In this document: in pieces, positions 1 through 8,245 of the stretch | Layout of the letters: the number at the start of each line of letters is the position of its first letter | Position numbering within the stretch: the stretch's first letter is position 1 | DNA from: an uncultured SAR116 cluster alpha proteobacterium | GTDB lineage: Bacteria; Pseudomonadota; Alphaproteobacteria; Puniceispirillales; Puniceispirillaceae | NCBI GenBank assembly: GCA_902596655.1 | Contig: CACJUX010000020.1 | Location: 1 to 36,248, forward strand | DNA: 36,248 nt | Reading direction: 5' to 3' | Program-made: the position numbers and the translations under genes | The notes under the pieces: model-generated | Told to the model about the DNA's origin: nothing | Database searches by the model: none | What the model saw: only the letters and a program-made list of their open reading frames with translations

Positions 1-240
1 GTGTTTGATTTTGACATTATTGTTTGCCTTTTTACTGCTACTTTGTCACCCCCCAAAACGCTATTAATTGTCGCAGTCCATATGTTTGTCGCACATACCC
101 GCTAACACTTAGCTTGCAAGGGGAATAACTGCAATAAAACTGCATAAAAGTGTTGAAAAACTTATGAATTTGGCGTTCGGAAAAGGTTACCCTGTCAAGC
201 AAAGCGTAGTAAACACAAGTGTCAACGCCAAATCACAGTC
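1..240. other. Upstream intergenic region, no gene seen
   Basis: No open frame with coding character is visible. The stretch is AT-rich and presumably carries the promoter of the gene starting at 241. A short imperfect direct repeat (AACTGCAATAAA, then AACTGCATAAAA) lies at about 126-149. The left edge of the window cuts off whatever lies before. Confidence 0.5.
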
Positions 241-1593
241 ATGTCAGATAAATCCTACCACCCGATACAAAACAAATTAATCGACGCCGCCCGCATCGGT
301 CTGATCACAATTGCATGGCTTGCAGCGCTCTGCACCGTGATGTTTGGCTCTGCTGTGCAAAGTCTTTCAGAGGTCGGTGTTTATTGTTTCATTTTATTTG
401 CTATCTGCACCCTTCCACGATTGCGGCGCGACAGTCTGATCATTCTTACGGTGCTGGCAGTATTAACACTCATGCTGCTGCCGATGACACCGGACCTTGA
501 TGCATTGTTGGGTGCCGTGGAATATGTTCTGATTTTTGCTGCTCTGCTACCAACAATGGCCCTAGTAAAAGCAACAGCGATAACCATGCCCTCAGTGCAG
601 AGATCGCAGGCAAATCTAAGCGCTCTGCCCCCGGAAGCATCAGCAGGCGGCTTTCAACTAACTGGGCATTTTTTTGGCGGCATTATCAACACTGGAACCT
701 TTGCCATCCTGTCCGCCGTTTTGCCACCGCAAAGCCCGGAGCAGGACCGGCGGGCCGCTGCTGAGGCAGCAATCAGGGGAATGGTGACATCGGCCGCCTG
801 GTCACCCTTTTTCGTGGGATTTGCCGTTGGCCAGAGCTTTGTTGAGCCGCATTATGCCTGGATGGCAATTGGTTTTGGGTTGGTCACGGCCACCCTGTTC
901 TCAGCAATTTCGCTGCCCGTGATCAACCGCAATTTCTCGCTGCGGCAACTCCAGCTGGCGCTGCTATGTCTGCGGCCTGTTGCCTCACGGCTTGCCTTTG
1001 TCTTTGTCTGTGTGATTGGTGCCGCGTTGTTGTTTCAACTAACGGCGCTGGCCGCGGTTGTCTCGGCAATGCCATGGCTGGTCGGATTGCAGATGCTGCG
1101 CAACCGCGAAACAGTCGGGCGCATCCTCAGCCAGACGAGGACAGCCCTGAACAACATCGCCGATGATGTGATCGTCATAAGTGCCGCAATGATGGTTGCC
1201 TTTCTGGTCAACAGCTACAACAACATCAATGAGATCATGCAGGCAGTCTATCCGGAGATGCTACCGGGCTGGGTCGCGCTGATGCTTACACCGCTGCTTG
1301 TCACCGTCGCCTCGGTTGTAGGCGTGCATCCGGTGATCACCAGCACGGCATTACTGACCATTTTCAGCGGTGGCGGCGCGGATGTGCATCCGGCCCTGCT
1401 AGTGCAGGCGCATCTGATTGGCTGGGGCACCGGCACGATGAGTTCGGTCGCCTCCCTGTCGGTAATATCCTGTGCTGGGCTTTATGGCGTGCCGACGCGC
1501 AAGCTGGTGTTCGGACAGAATATGGTGATTGCCTTCACCTACGCCATCGGGGGTGGGCTGTTTCTCAGCATGCTCAACCTCCTGATCTGGTAG
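241..1593 (+). CDS. Polytopic inner-membrane protein, transporter-like, family not recognised
   Basis: A 450-residue very hydrophobic protein with about ten to twelve predicted membrane segments. Two regions look like re-entrant or loop motifs of an ion-transporter-type permease. One, around residues 140-205, is rich in Gly/Asn/Thr (HFFGGIINTGTF). The other, around residues 360-410, contains VHPVITSTALL and GWGTGTMSSVASLS. The two halves share a pattern of small polar residues inside helices, which suggests an internal repeat as in the IT superfamily, but I cannot name a family. The start ATG at 241 has no obvious ribosome-binding site. It stands alone, with gene debris downstream on the other strand. 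A membrane transport role is inference only. Confidence 0.75.
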   Translation: MSDKSYHPIQNKLIDAARIGLITIAWLAALCTVMFGSAVQSLSEVGVYCFILFAICTLPRLRRDSLIILTVLAVLTLMLLPMTPDLDALLGAVEYVLIFAALLPTMALVKATAITMPSVQRSQANLSALPPEASAGGFQLTGHFFGGIINTGTFAILSAVLPPQSPEQDRRAAAEAAIRGMVTSAAWSPFFVGFAVGQSFVEPHYAWMAIGFGLVTATLFSAISLPVINRNFSLRQLQLALLCLRPVASRLAFVFVCVIGAALLFQLTALAAVVSAMPWLVGLQMLRNRETVGRILSQTRTALNNIADDVIVISAAMMVAFLVNSYNNINEIMQAVYPEMLPGWVALMLTPLLVTVASVVGVHPVITSTALLTIFSGGGADVHPALLVQAHLIGWGTGTMSSVASLSVISCAGLYGVPTRKLVFGQNMVIAFTYAIGGGLFLSMLNLLIW

Positions 1594-1705
1594 TGCAAAG
1601 AGCCTCTCGGGTCACAACGGATGACGGTGCGGCTGTCTTGACCGCTCGTCGATGTCCTGAGCCTGACTAAGGCCCAGCTTTTGCAGTTTCTGCCAACTGC
1701 ATGTC

Positions 1706-1971
1706 TTATCCCACCCCCGGGTCCTTTTCGATCAGGGCCAGAAAATCCTCCTGGGATGTTTGGGTCGACACATTGTGGCATTCAAACTCTGTATCGCTGG
1801 AAAGCCTTAATCCGCAAAGAGTTCTCCATCCAATTATTCATGAAAATGAAGATAGGCCTTGTCCCAGCGATAGAAAGTTCCGGTCTTCCCCTCTCGGAGG
1901 CCGGAGACATTCCGGATCGCGCAGAGAAGATCAGCAATCGTCGAAAGAGGCTCCCTGCTCGCATGTTTCAC
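1706..1971 (-). pseudogene. Decayed small conserved protein (two stops and a frameshift)
   Basis: On the minus strand a GTG at 1971-1969, preceded by a good GGAGG site, opens a coding-like frame containing REPLSTIADLLCAIRN and GKTGTFYRWDKAYLHFHE. The frame is interrupted by TAA at 1836-1834. It resumes in the same frame (LDGELFAD), meets a second TAA at 1809-1807, then shifts frame near 1790-1805. It continues as EFECHNVSTQTSQEDFLALIEKDPG to a stop at 1708-1706. Fainter coding-like traces (LQKLGLSQAQDIDE) continue towards 1610. The composition and motif texture of all pieces look like one ancestral protein of about 90 residues. I do not recognise the family. The alternative is a real 45-residue peptide ending at 1834. 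Confidence 0.5.
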
Positions 1972-2081
1972 TCCGAAAACCCTCCAACAAATCTGTCACG
2001 CAATGACAATTAGCCCGTAAGGCAACACACTATTGGCAGTTGAGGCTTTACAACGAGCCGGCCCAAAATAGGCATATTTCA

Positions 2082-2117
2082 GAAAAAAACAGCCCCCGGC
2101 CAAGGGGGCCGAGGGCT
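2082..2117 (-). terminator. Rho-independent terminator of tRNA-Ala
   Basis: Read on the minus strand, a GC-rich stem-loop (outer AGCCC/GGGCT pairs at 2091-2095 and 2113-2117, inner CGGCC/GGCCG at 2097-2101 and 2107-2111) is followed by a run of seven T at 2089-2083. It lies about 30 bases beyond the tRNA 3' end, as expected for the end of a monocistronic tRNA transcript. Confidence 0.8.
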
Positions 2118-2147
2118 TGTCTTCGAGGCATTGCCAATGTTGCGGGT

Positions 2148-2223
2148 TGGTGGAGCCAGACGGGATCGAACCGACGACCCCCTGCTTGCAAAGCAGGTGC
2201 TCTCCCAGCTGAGCTATGGCCCC
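2148..2223 (-). tRNA. tRNA-Ala (anticodon TGC)
   Basis: The 76-base minus-strand sequence folds as a complete cloverleaf: acceptor GGGGCCA pairing with TGGCTCC, D arm AGCTCAGCTGGGAGAGC, anticodon stem-loop CCTGCTTTGCAAGCAGG with anticodon TGC, and T arm with GGTTCGATCC. CCA is encoded. The acceptor contains the G3:U70 wobble pair, the identity element of alanine tRNAs. It has its own terminator downstream. No 16S or 23S rRNA adjoins it, so this is a copy outside an rRNA operon. Confidence 0.97.
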
Positions 2224-2344
2224 ATTCAGGTTGCAACATCGAGCATCAGCCATATGCAGCTAATGGACGGTGTTATGTTACAATGTCGCTTTTCGGTCAA
2301 GCCTTTTTCGCGTTGAAATGGCACAAAGGTTAGATGGTTCCCAA

Positions 2345-2375
2345 CAAAAAGGAGCCGGAGCGGTCACACCGTCTC
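2345..2375 (-). terminator. Possible weak terminator downstream of ald
   Basis: On the minus strand, about 40 bases after the ald stop codon, GAGACGGT GTG ACCGCTC forms a seven-pair stem with one mismatch (2358-2375). It is followed nine bases later by TTTTT (2349-2345). The spacing to the T tract is longer than ideal, so this is a weak call. Confidence 0.35.
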
Positions 2376-2413
2376 AGCCTCTTGGCATTTTGTCAATTTG
2401 ACCGGTAATGGGG

Positions 2414-3508
2414 TCAGGCAGCTGGCCGTTCACCAAGCGCGTCAATGACCGCTTGATAGGTGATTTTGCCATCCCGCACATTCAGCCCGTTCATCAGATG
2501 CGGATCCTGATCCAGCGCAGACAATCCCCTGTCGGCCAAAGCCAGAACGTGCGGCAACGTTGCATTGTTTAACGCTTCGGATGAGGTCAGCGGCACCGAA
2601 CCCGGCATATTAGCAACGCAATAATGCACCACATTGTCCACAATATAGGTCGGATCGTCATGCGTCGTCGCCTTTGAGGTCTCGAAACAGCCGCCCTGGT
2701 CAATCGCTACATCCACCAGCACAGACCCTGGCTTCATCTCGGACAGAAAAGCTTTTGAAATCAACTTTGGCGCGCTCGCCCCGGGGATCAGCACCGCGCC
2801 GATGACCATATCGGCATTTCTGCAGACCTCTTCGAGAATGGCCTGGCTTGAATAGCGGGTGGTGATGCTGTTGCCGAAAATGTCCGACAGGTATCGAAGA
2901 CGCGGCACCGAGCGGTCGAGAACCGTGACGCGCGCGCCCAGACCAACCGCCAATTTTGCCGCATTCACGCCAACGACACCGCCACCGACGACAACCACAT
3001 CCGCAGGCGATGTACCGGGAACACCAGAAATAAGCAGACCACGGCCACCAGCATTCGCCTTGAGATTTGCCGCACCCTCAATTACCGCAAGACGCCCAGC
3101 AACCTCACTCATCGGTGCCAGAAGCGGCAGGCCACCCTGATCGTCGGTGATCGTCTCATAGGCAATCGCGGTACAGCCAGTCTCCATCAGGCCGCGTGTC
3201 TGCGCTAGGTCGGCGGCAAGATGCAGATATGTGAAAAGGATCTGATCTGCCGATAACTGAAGCCACTCACCAGGCTGCGGCTCCTTTACCTTGACAATCA
3301 TCTCGGCCCTGTCGAATACGGTCTTTGCATCGGGCGCAATCTCTGCACCCGCGGCGCGGTAGGCATCATCGCCAGCACTGATGCCAGCACCGGCATTTGT
3401 CTCGACAAGCACCTCATGGCCACGACCAGTAAGCTCAGCGACCGAATTTGGCACAAGACCAACCCGCGCCTCGCGCACCTTAATTTCCTTTGGAACACCA
3501 ACAAGCAT
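2414..3508 (-). CDS. ald: Alanine dehydrogenase
   Basis: This NAD-dependent enzyme interconverts L-alanine and pyruvate plus ammonia in the cytoplasm. The 364-residue length fits the family. Hallmarks seen are the N-terminal MLVGVPKEIKVREARVGLVP with the substrate arginine at 15, Lys75 (VKVKEPQP), His96 (TYLHLAAD), the Rossmann loop GGGVVG at 175-180, an acidic ribose-binding Asp198, and the catalytic Asp region VLVDVAIDQGGCFE near 270. The start ATG is preceded by a GAGGAGCT-type ribosome site. It is transcribed divergently from an Lrp/AsnC regulator across a short AT-rich gap. This arrangement is common for ald, with the regulator responding to alanine or a related amino acid. Confidence 0.96.
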   Translation of the reverse strand: MLVGVPKEIKVREARVGLVPNSVAELTGRGHEVLVETNAGAGISAGDDAYRAAGAEIAPDAKTVFDRAEMIVKVKEPQPGEWLQLSADQILFTYLHLAADLAQTRGLMETGCTAIAYETITDDQGGLPLLAPMSEVAGRLAVIEGAANLKANAGGRGLLISGVPGTSPADVVVVGGGVVGVNAAKLAVGLGARVTVLDRSVPRLRYLSDIFGNSITTRYSSQAILEEVCRNADMVIGAVLIPGASAPKLISKAFLSEMKPGSVLVDVAIDQGGCFETSKATTHDDPTYIVDNVVHYCVANMPGSVPLTSSEALNNATLPHVLALADRGLSALDQDPHLMNGLNVRDGKITYQAVIDALGERPAA

Positions 3509-3743
3509 TGCCAGCTCCTCTTCATTCTGATGGATAAAATTGTTTTTGTAATGCGGTTGATCATTCGATCATTCTGGATAGCATTTTATGCGAAATTTTA
3601 TGATATTTTATTGCTTTTTATTGTTCATGAACATTGATAAATGAAATATAATTAGAAAGAATGATTGAAAAATAGACTATTATTCAAAAAAAATTTTACA
3701 GGCTGAAGAAACGCTCTTTGGCCATGCAAAACAGGTGATTTTT
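3509..3743. promoter_or_regulatory. Divergent ald / Lrp-type regulator control region
   Basis: This 235-base strongly AT-rich gap must hold both promoters. It contains the perfect 12-base palindrome TGTTCATGAACA at 3622-3633 and a tandem GATCATTC repeat at 3559-3574. Lrp/AsnC octamers typically bind several degenerate AT-rich sites in such gaps, so these are candidate operators. The assignment of either motif to the regulator is inference. Confidence 0.45.
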
Positions 3744-4202
3744 ATGGACCGGATTGACCGCACGATTCTGAGCGCTCTGCAAAATAATGCCCGCATTTCT
3801 AATGTTGAGCTGGCGACAAAGGCCGGACTTTCGGCATCCGCCTGTCTGCGCCGTGTATCACAGTTGGAACGGTCGGGTATCATTGACGGCTATCACGCTA
3901 ATCTGAATGCGGCGCAGCTGGGACACGATGTGCTTGTTCTCATGCAAATCACACTGCGCGGTCAATCAGCTGAGATGATGGCCGACTTTGAGGCTGCCGC
4001 AACTGACATACCCCAGGTTCTGGCGTGTTTTCTGATTGCTGGTGAGAGTGACTACATCCTGCGTGTTGCAGCGCGGGATGTTGCCGACTTTGGCCGTGTC
4101 CACAGCGAATATCTGTCAGCGCTGCCGCACGTCCTGCGGATGGAAAGCAGCTTTATCCTGCGTGAGGTATTCAATCGCTCTCTAACCCCAACACTTGATT
4201 AG
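3744..4202 (+). CDS. Lrp/AsnC-family transcriptional regulator
   Basis: The 152-residue protein has the standard plan. An N-terminal winged helix-turn-helix (DRIDRTILSALQNNARISN, recognition helix in LSASACLRRVSQLE) occupies residues 1-60. An RAM/AsnC ligand-binding domain (VLVLMQITLRG through ESDYILRVAARDVADFGRV) follows. The ATG at 3744 is preferred over a GTG nine bases upstream because it begins MDRID, as in the family, and has AGG at a good distance. Divergence from ald suggests it activates alanine catabolism in response to alanine. Downstream, 4362-4391 can form a TGTGGTG/CACCACA stem, but no T tract follows it. Confidence 0.93.
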   Translation: MDRIDRTILSALQNNARISNVELATKAGLSASACLRRVSQLERSGIIDGYHANLNAAQLGHDVLVLMQITLRGQSAEMMADFEAAATDIPQVLACFLIAGESDYILRVAARDVADFGRVHSEYLSALPHVLRMESSFILREVFNRSLTPTLD

Positions 4203-4459
4203 GCAGTTGAGGAGAATTTGTTGTGAATGGCGTCTGCGTAGGCCCGAAAGTCAAAGACCACCGATGTAATGCAACTTTTTTGGCAATGCGGCTGTAACTT
4301 GCAGATTTGTGTCGCCAAAGATATTGATAATGATGATTTTTGGATAAGCAAAAACACGGTGTGGTGGTAGATTCAATCACCACAGTGCCGATGTTTAACC
4401 TTTTCCTGTCAGCGGGCAGAGTTTGATGGGGGAGCAGTAGCAGCATTCCCAATTTTAAG

Positions 4460-5854
4460 TCAGGTTTCCAGAGCAGCGCCCATTTCCCGCACCGCGGCAA
4501 TTTTTCGATGCAGCGCCGACCAGTCATCCGACGCTGCGATGGGTTCCCAGATGCCTTCCACATCATCTATTGTCATCGAAAGCGCTTTATTACTGTTGAA
4601 AAAGGCTCGGTCAGCATTGGCCGCCGGCGCAAAGCTTGACAGACAGTCGGAAAACCCGGCGATGGCATCGGCAGTATAATCACCGCGCCGCTGCCTGCCC
4701 CCCCAGAAATCATGGAAAAGCTGGTCAAACCCGGTCTGCGAGGCACGGGCCGCATCAAAAAACTGGCGGCATAATTCATGACCGGCATTAATATCACTCG
4801 CCGGCACCACCCCGAGCCGCCGGGCCAGACCCGCCGCAAGGGCTGTTTCCATTTTTGGGTAAAAGTCATGCAGCTGCGCCTCAAGCGTCTGCTTGTCGCA
4901 AAATGCTATGAAACAATCGGCAAGACGGCACATGGCCCACATACAGGCATCCGCCTGCCGACCGTAAGCATACCGGCCCGTTTGGTCAAAGTAGGCGGCG
5001 GTAAAACCGGGATCGAAATAGGGCAAAAACCTCCAGGGACCATAATCGAAGCTCTCACCAGTCACATTGAAATTGTCGGTGTTGAGGACACCATGAACAA
5101 AGCCGGCAGCAAGCCACGCTCCCGCTGTGACGGCAACAGCGCTGGCAGCCGTCTGCAGCAATGCAGGCGCAAGAATCTCAAGGTCATCCTCCGCCTGTAG
5201 TTGATCACCAAAATAGTAACGGGCGGTATGACGGATCAGCATTTCTAGCCCCTTGAGGTCATTCAGAAAGCTGAGCCGCTGGAAACTTCCAATACGAATA
5301 TGACTGTGGGACAGGCGGACAAGCACGGCCGACCGAGTTGGCGATGGCTCATCATTGCGTTGAAGCGCCTCACCAGTCTCAATCACAGATAGGGTTTTGG
5401 AGGTATTGACACCAAGCGCCTCAAGCATCTCGGTTGCCAGAATTTCCCGCACCGCTCCTTTCAGCGTCAACCGGCCATCCGCTGTTCGGGAAAAGGGCGT
5501 CTGGCCGGAACCCTTTGTCCCCAGATCGAGAATACGGCCATCACCGCTACGCACTTGGGCAAAGAGGAACCCACGACCATCTCCAAGCTCTGGATTATAA
5601 TGGCCAAATTGGTGACCATGATAGCAAAGAGCCAACGGAGTTTCGATATTGTCAGGCAGCGCGTTGAATTTGCCAAAATGCTCAATCCAGGCCTGATCAT
5701 CAAGCCCATCAAGACCAACGCTAGCTGCAACGCGGTTATTGCGAAAGCGTAGCCAATGATGGGGAAAAGCAGCAGCTGTAACACGTCGGTAGAAACGACG
5801 GTCGAGCATTTGATGGACCGGTGCGGCCTGATAGGAAACTGATCTTTTCGGCAT
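4460..5854 (-). CDS. selO: SelO-type protein adenylyltransferase (YdiU/UPF0061)
   Basis: SelO proteins have a pseudokinase fold and transfer AMP from ATP onto protein Ser/Thr/Tyr, linked to redox stress. Visible signatures are ALCYHGHQFGHYNPELGDGRG near residues 97-117, the nucleotide-binding DLGTKGSGQTPFSRTADGRL, and the catalytic HGVLNTDNFNVTGESFDYGP, which contains the Asn and the Asp that bind metal. Length is 464, slightly shorter than the usual 480-520. The protein ends in EMGAALET and lacks the C-terminal Cys (or selenocysteine) motif of E. coli-like SelO. The start has AGAGG eight bases upstream. It stands alone, convergent with the Lrp-type gene. Confidence 0.93.
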   Translation of the reverse strand: MPKRSVSYQAAPVHQMLDRRFYRRVTAAAFPHHWLRFRNNRVAASVGLDGLDDQAWIEHFGKFNALPDNIETPLALCYHGHQFGHYNPELGDGRGFLFAQVRSGDGRILDLGTKGSGQTPFSRTADGRLTLKGAVREILATEMLEALGVNTSKTLSVIETGEALQRNDEPSPTRSAVLVRLSHSHIRIGSFQRLSFLNDLKGLEMLIRHTARYYFGDQLQAEDDLEILAPALLQTAASAVAVTAGAWLAAGFVHGVLNTDNFNVTGESFDYGPWRFLPYFDPGFTAAYFDQTGRYAYGRQADACMWAMCRLADCFIAFCDKQTLEAQLHDFYPKMETALAAGLARRLGVVPASDINAGHELCRQFFDAARASQTGFDQLFHDFWGGRQRRGDYTADAIAGFSDCLSSFAPAANADRAFFNSNKALSMTIDDVEGIWEPIAASDDWSALHRKIAAVREMGAALET

Positions 5855-5989
5855 ACGGATACCTCTAGTGCAAACACGACATCACAATGCCGTGCATGGG
5901 CAAGACAACCCTATCGTGCTAGAGGAAACAAGTCTTAATATTAAGGGTTGCGCAGCAATGAAGAGCATTGCCCCCAACGGAGAGAGACA

Positions 5990-7145
5990 ATGCTTGATCT
6001 GACATATGTGCTAACCTCTTTCGATCAAGCCAGCGGACTGCCTAACGCATGTTATGTTGACGTGGCAATGTTCCAACTTTAGCAGAATACCCTGTTTCGC
6101 AATAATTGGACCGCCATAGGTTTTGTTATGGAAATCAGCGAACCGGGCTTGTTTAAACCAGTGACATTTTTAGGCATTCCGATTATCATAGTACGCAATT
6201 GGAACGGCATGATAAATGTGTTTCAAAATGTGTCGCCACCGGGGCATGATCCTTGTCGAGAAATCGCGAACGGTACGCGGGCCGATTACCTGCCCCTATC
6301 ACGCTCGGGCTTATGACCTTGATGGCAATCTGCTCAAAACGCTACATATCGACGGGCCCAACATTAACACGTTGGACTCAGTCCAACATTTCGATTTTCC
6401 GCTGATCCGCATTCGCTCGCGTGTTTGGAATGACATGATCTTAGTCAATGTTGGAGAGGTTGCACCGGCATTTGATTTGTATGCGGCGGATCTTATGGCG
6501 CGGTGGCAGGAATTTGACCAGACGCTCTATCATGGCGGTGCCGATTCTTCACTTTCCCTGCAACTGGAATGCAATTTAAAATTAGTGGTCGAAAACTACT
6601 GCAAGGCCTATCATCTGCCTTTTATCCATCCATCACTTAATACCTGTTCACGGCTGGAAGATCATTATAACATTCTGGACAATTACGGCGTTGCTGGACA
6701 GGGAACGACTGCTTATCAACCGCAAATAAATTCAGATGGTTGCCATTTTCCTCGCTTTTGAAAGTTCTCAAAAAAGTCGGACGAGGGGGCCGAATATGTA
6801 GCGCTGTTTCCGAATGTTCTGATTGTTTTGCATAACGACCATTATTTCAACATCAGCCTGACACCAAGTGGCACTGGCAAAACAACTGAACAGATCGAGA
6901 TCTACTATGCCGATGAGGCCCTACTTGCCGCGAACTGCTCTGCTTTGCGCTCCATCAATACCGAAATGTGAAGAAAGGGTTTTTCTGAAGATGTTCAACT
7001 GGTTGAAAGCATGCAGCTGAGACGGAGCGCCTCCGGATATGATGGTGGGAAGTTCTCCGCCCTGATGGATAAGTCGACATATCATTTTCACATGTGGGTA
7101 GCCAAAGAGCTCGGCAGCGGTGAACTACGGCCTCAGATCTCATAG
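5990..7145 (+). pseudogene. Rieske [2Fe-2S] aromatic-ring-hydroxylating oxygenase alpha subunit, inactivated
   Basis: Joining three frames gives a continuous protein of about 385 residues, the normal length for the alpha subunit of phenylpropionate/phthalate-type or choline-monooxygenase-like Rieske oxygenases. The start ATG at 5990 has GGAGAG before it. Four lesions are visible. The first is TAG at 6080 in place of a conserved Glu codon (FQL*QNTLFRNNW). The second is a loss of two bases in a TG run at about 6230, just before the Rieske CRHRG. The third is TGA at 6759 (CHFPRF*KFSKK). The fourth is TGA at 6969 (NTEM*RKGFSEDVQLVE). The Rieske ligands CRH and CPYH and the catalytic-domain motifs ENYCKAYHLPFIHP and SASGYDGGKFS survive. 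The 3' end overlaps the convergent ParA-like gene by 13 bases. Confidence 0.9.
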
Positions 7146-7840
7146 ATCCGGTCCAATTCGCCGCTGACGACATATTCGACGATGAATTCACCGAGACGCT
7201 CAATCTCTGCCAGGAAGCGCGTTCCCGCAACCGCTTTGATACCCCCAAACTCATTATTGTGGGTGCGGGCGATGGACAAGTCTGAGATCGGCGGGGCCAT
7301 GATCGCATTAACTTCCTGCAAAGCTTCAGATAGCTGGCCAAAATGACGCTGTGACGGCGAGGTGCGGTTTGGTACGACAATCACATGCGGCTTGATAGTG
7401 TCAAAATCCTCTTTGCGTTCATCAATTTCCTTAATGAAATCGATAGTAGGACGGAGATCTGTCCATGACATCGATGTCGGAACCAGCAATGTGTTGCACA
7501 ACATAGCCATCTGCCAGATGTTGCCTAGTTTGCCCGCACCTGTGTCGATGATAGTGATGGCCTGATCTTGCGCTAGCATCCGGCGCAACACCCCATCCAG
7601 CGTTGTCATATTCACGCCATCATAGCGGTCGCCAACAGGCATATGCTTGATGTCACCTGATTTACTGAGCGGTGACATCATCTCAAATGAGCTGCCCTGC
7701 GGGTCGGTGTCAAGCAGCATGACTGACCGTCGCCGAAAGCGTTTGCGCAGATAGTCAGTGAGGTAAACGGCAAGCGTGCTCTTGCCAACACCACCCTTTA
7801 TGTTACCAATGAATATTGCTTTTCCAGCCTCACTCACCAC
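7133..7840 (-). CDS. ParA/MinD-family ATPase (orphan)
   Basis: A 235-residue deviant-Walker P-loop ATPase. Residues 10-22 carry FIGNIKGGVGKST with the signature Lys15 and Lys20, DTDPQGSS follows near 44, and a switch-like TIIDTGAGK lies near 97-104. Such ATPases position plasmids, chromosomes or protein complexes on DNA or membrane. No ParB-like partner is adjacent. The next minus-strand gene upstream encodes a one-helix membrane protein. The predicted start is a GTG at 7840 with GGGAG upstream; a second GTG follows directly. The stop overlaps the end of the Rieske pseudogene. The insert between Walker A and the switch includes an unusual KSGDIKHMPVGDRYDG stretch. A dedicated DNA-segregation role is unproven. 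Confidence 0.88.
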   Translation of the reverse strand: MVSEAGKAIFIGNIKGGVGKSTLAVYLTDYLRKRFRRRSVMLLDTDPQGSSFEMMSPLSKSGDIKHMPVGDRYDGVNMTTLDGVLRRMLAQDQAITIIDTGAGKLGNIWQMAMLCNTLLVPTSMSWTDLRPTIDFIKEIDERKEDFDTIKPHVIVVPNRTSPSQRHFGQLSEALQEVNAIMAPPISDLSIARTHNNEFGGIKAVAGTRFLAEIERLGEFIVEYVVSGELDRIYEI

Positions 7841-8245
7841 TTCACATCACTCCCTCTCAAACGAGACGTAAGAAATAGGCTAATACACGGTTTCAAAAAC
7901 TGATATAGAATATTTTCTACTTTTGCAAAGAAAACAATTCATCAGCACTTCATGTTACTTTGCTAATTCAACAAATTGTTGCAAATCATCGCTCGGGAAT
8001 TAATTCTCTACCATACCTCCATGCCATTATCTTCTGATCGCAACCCCATGAAAATAGCAAGAACTTAATTGTAATGTGCTTCCCGGCGGTTAACCATTCT
8101 TTGACGGCGGTATACCATTCGCTATCTTTCTCTTGAGACACAATTTAATCATTGTTCTGTTTCACTCCAACTTGACGACAAACGCTATAACAAATACGAA
8201 GCAGTGTTCGACAAAACCAAAAAGCATTGTAAAACCAAACGGATA
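7841..8245. other. AT-rich intergenic region upstream of the ParA-like gene
   Basis: No gene is seen in these 405 bases. It contains a 13-base palindrome CAACAAATTGTTG at 7969-7981 and a pair of 16-base direct repeats at 8084-8120 (listed separately). It probably carries the ParA-like gene promoter. Confidence 0.5.
8084..8120. repeat. Pair of 16-base direct repeats spaced two helical turns
   Basis: CGGCGGTTAACCATTC at 8084-8099 and CGGCGGTATACCATTC at 8105-8120 match at 14 of 16 positions. They start 21 bases apart, so both copies face the same side of the helix. This is the geometry of a cooperative protein-binding site. It lies about 245-280 bases upstream of the ParA-like start codon and beyond the stop of the preceding gene. 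Confidence 0.5.

Noticed and set aside
1681-2013. 110-codon plus-strand open frame
   Set aside because: It is antisense to better coding-like text on the minus strand and has no ribosome-binding site or protein motif.
2040-2333. Plus-strand open frame across the tRNA region
   Set aside because: It reads through the antisense of tRNA-Ala and its terminator, giving a typical spurious tRNA-antisense frame.
6759-6971. TGA codons in the Rieske gene read as Trp or selenocysteine (recoding)
   Set aside because: At least one TGA falls where Trp is plausible, but the same gene also has a TAG and a frameshift. Other genes here, such as the HD-domain and nitroreductase genes, end at TGA and use TGG for Trp. 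Decay explains all four lesions.
7969-7981. parS site for the ParA-like gene
   Set aside because: The 13-base palindrome is AT-rich, occurs once and does not resemble known parS sequences. No ParB gene is visible.
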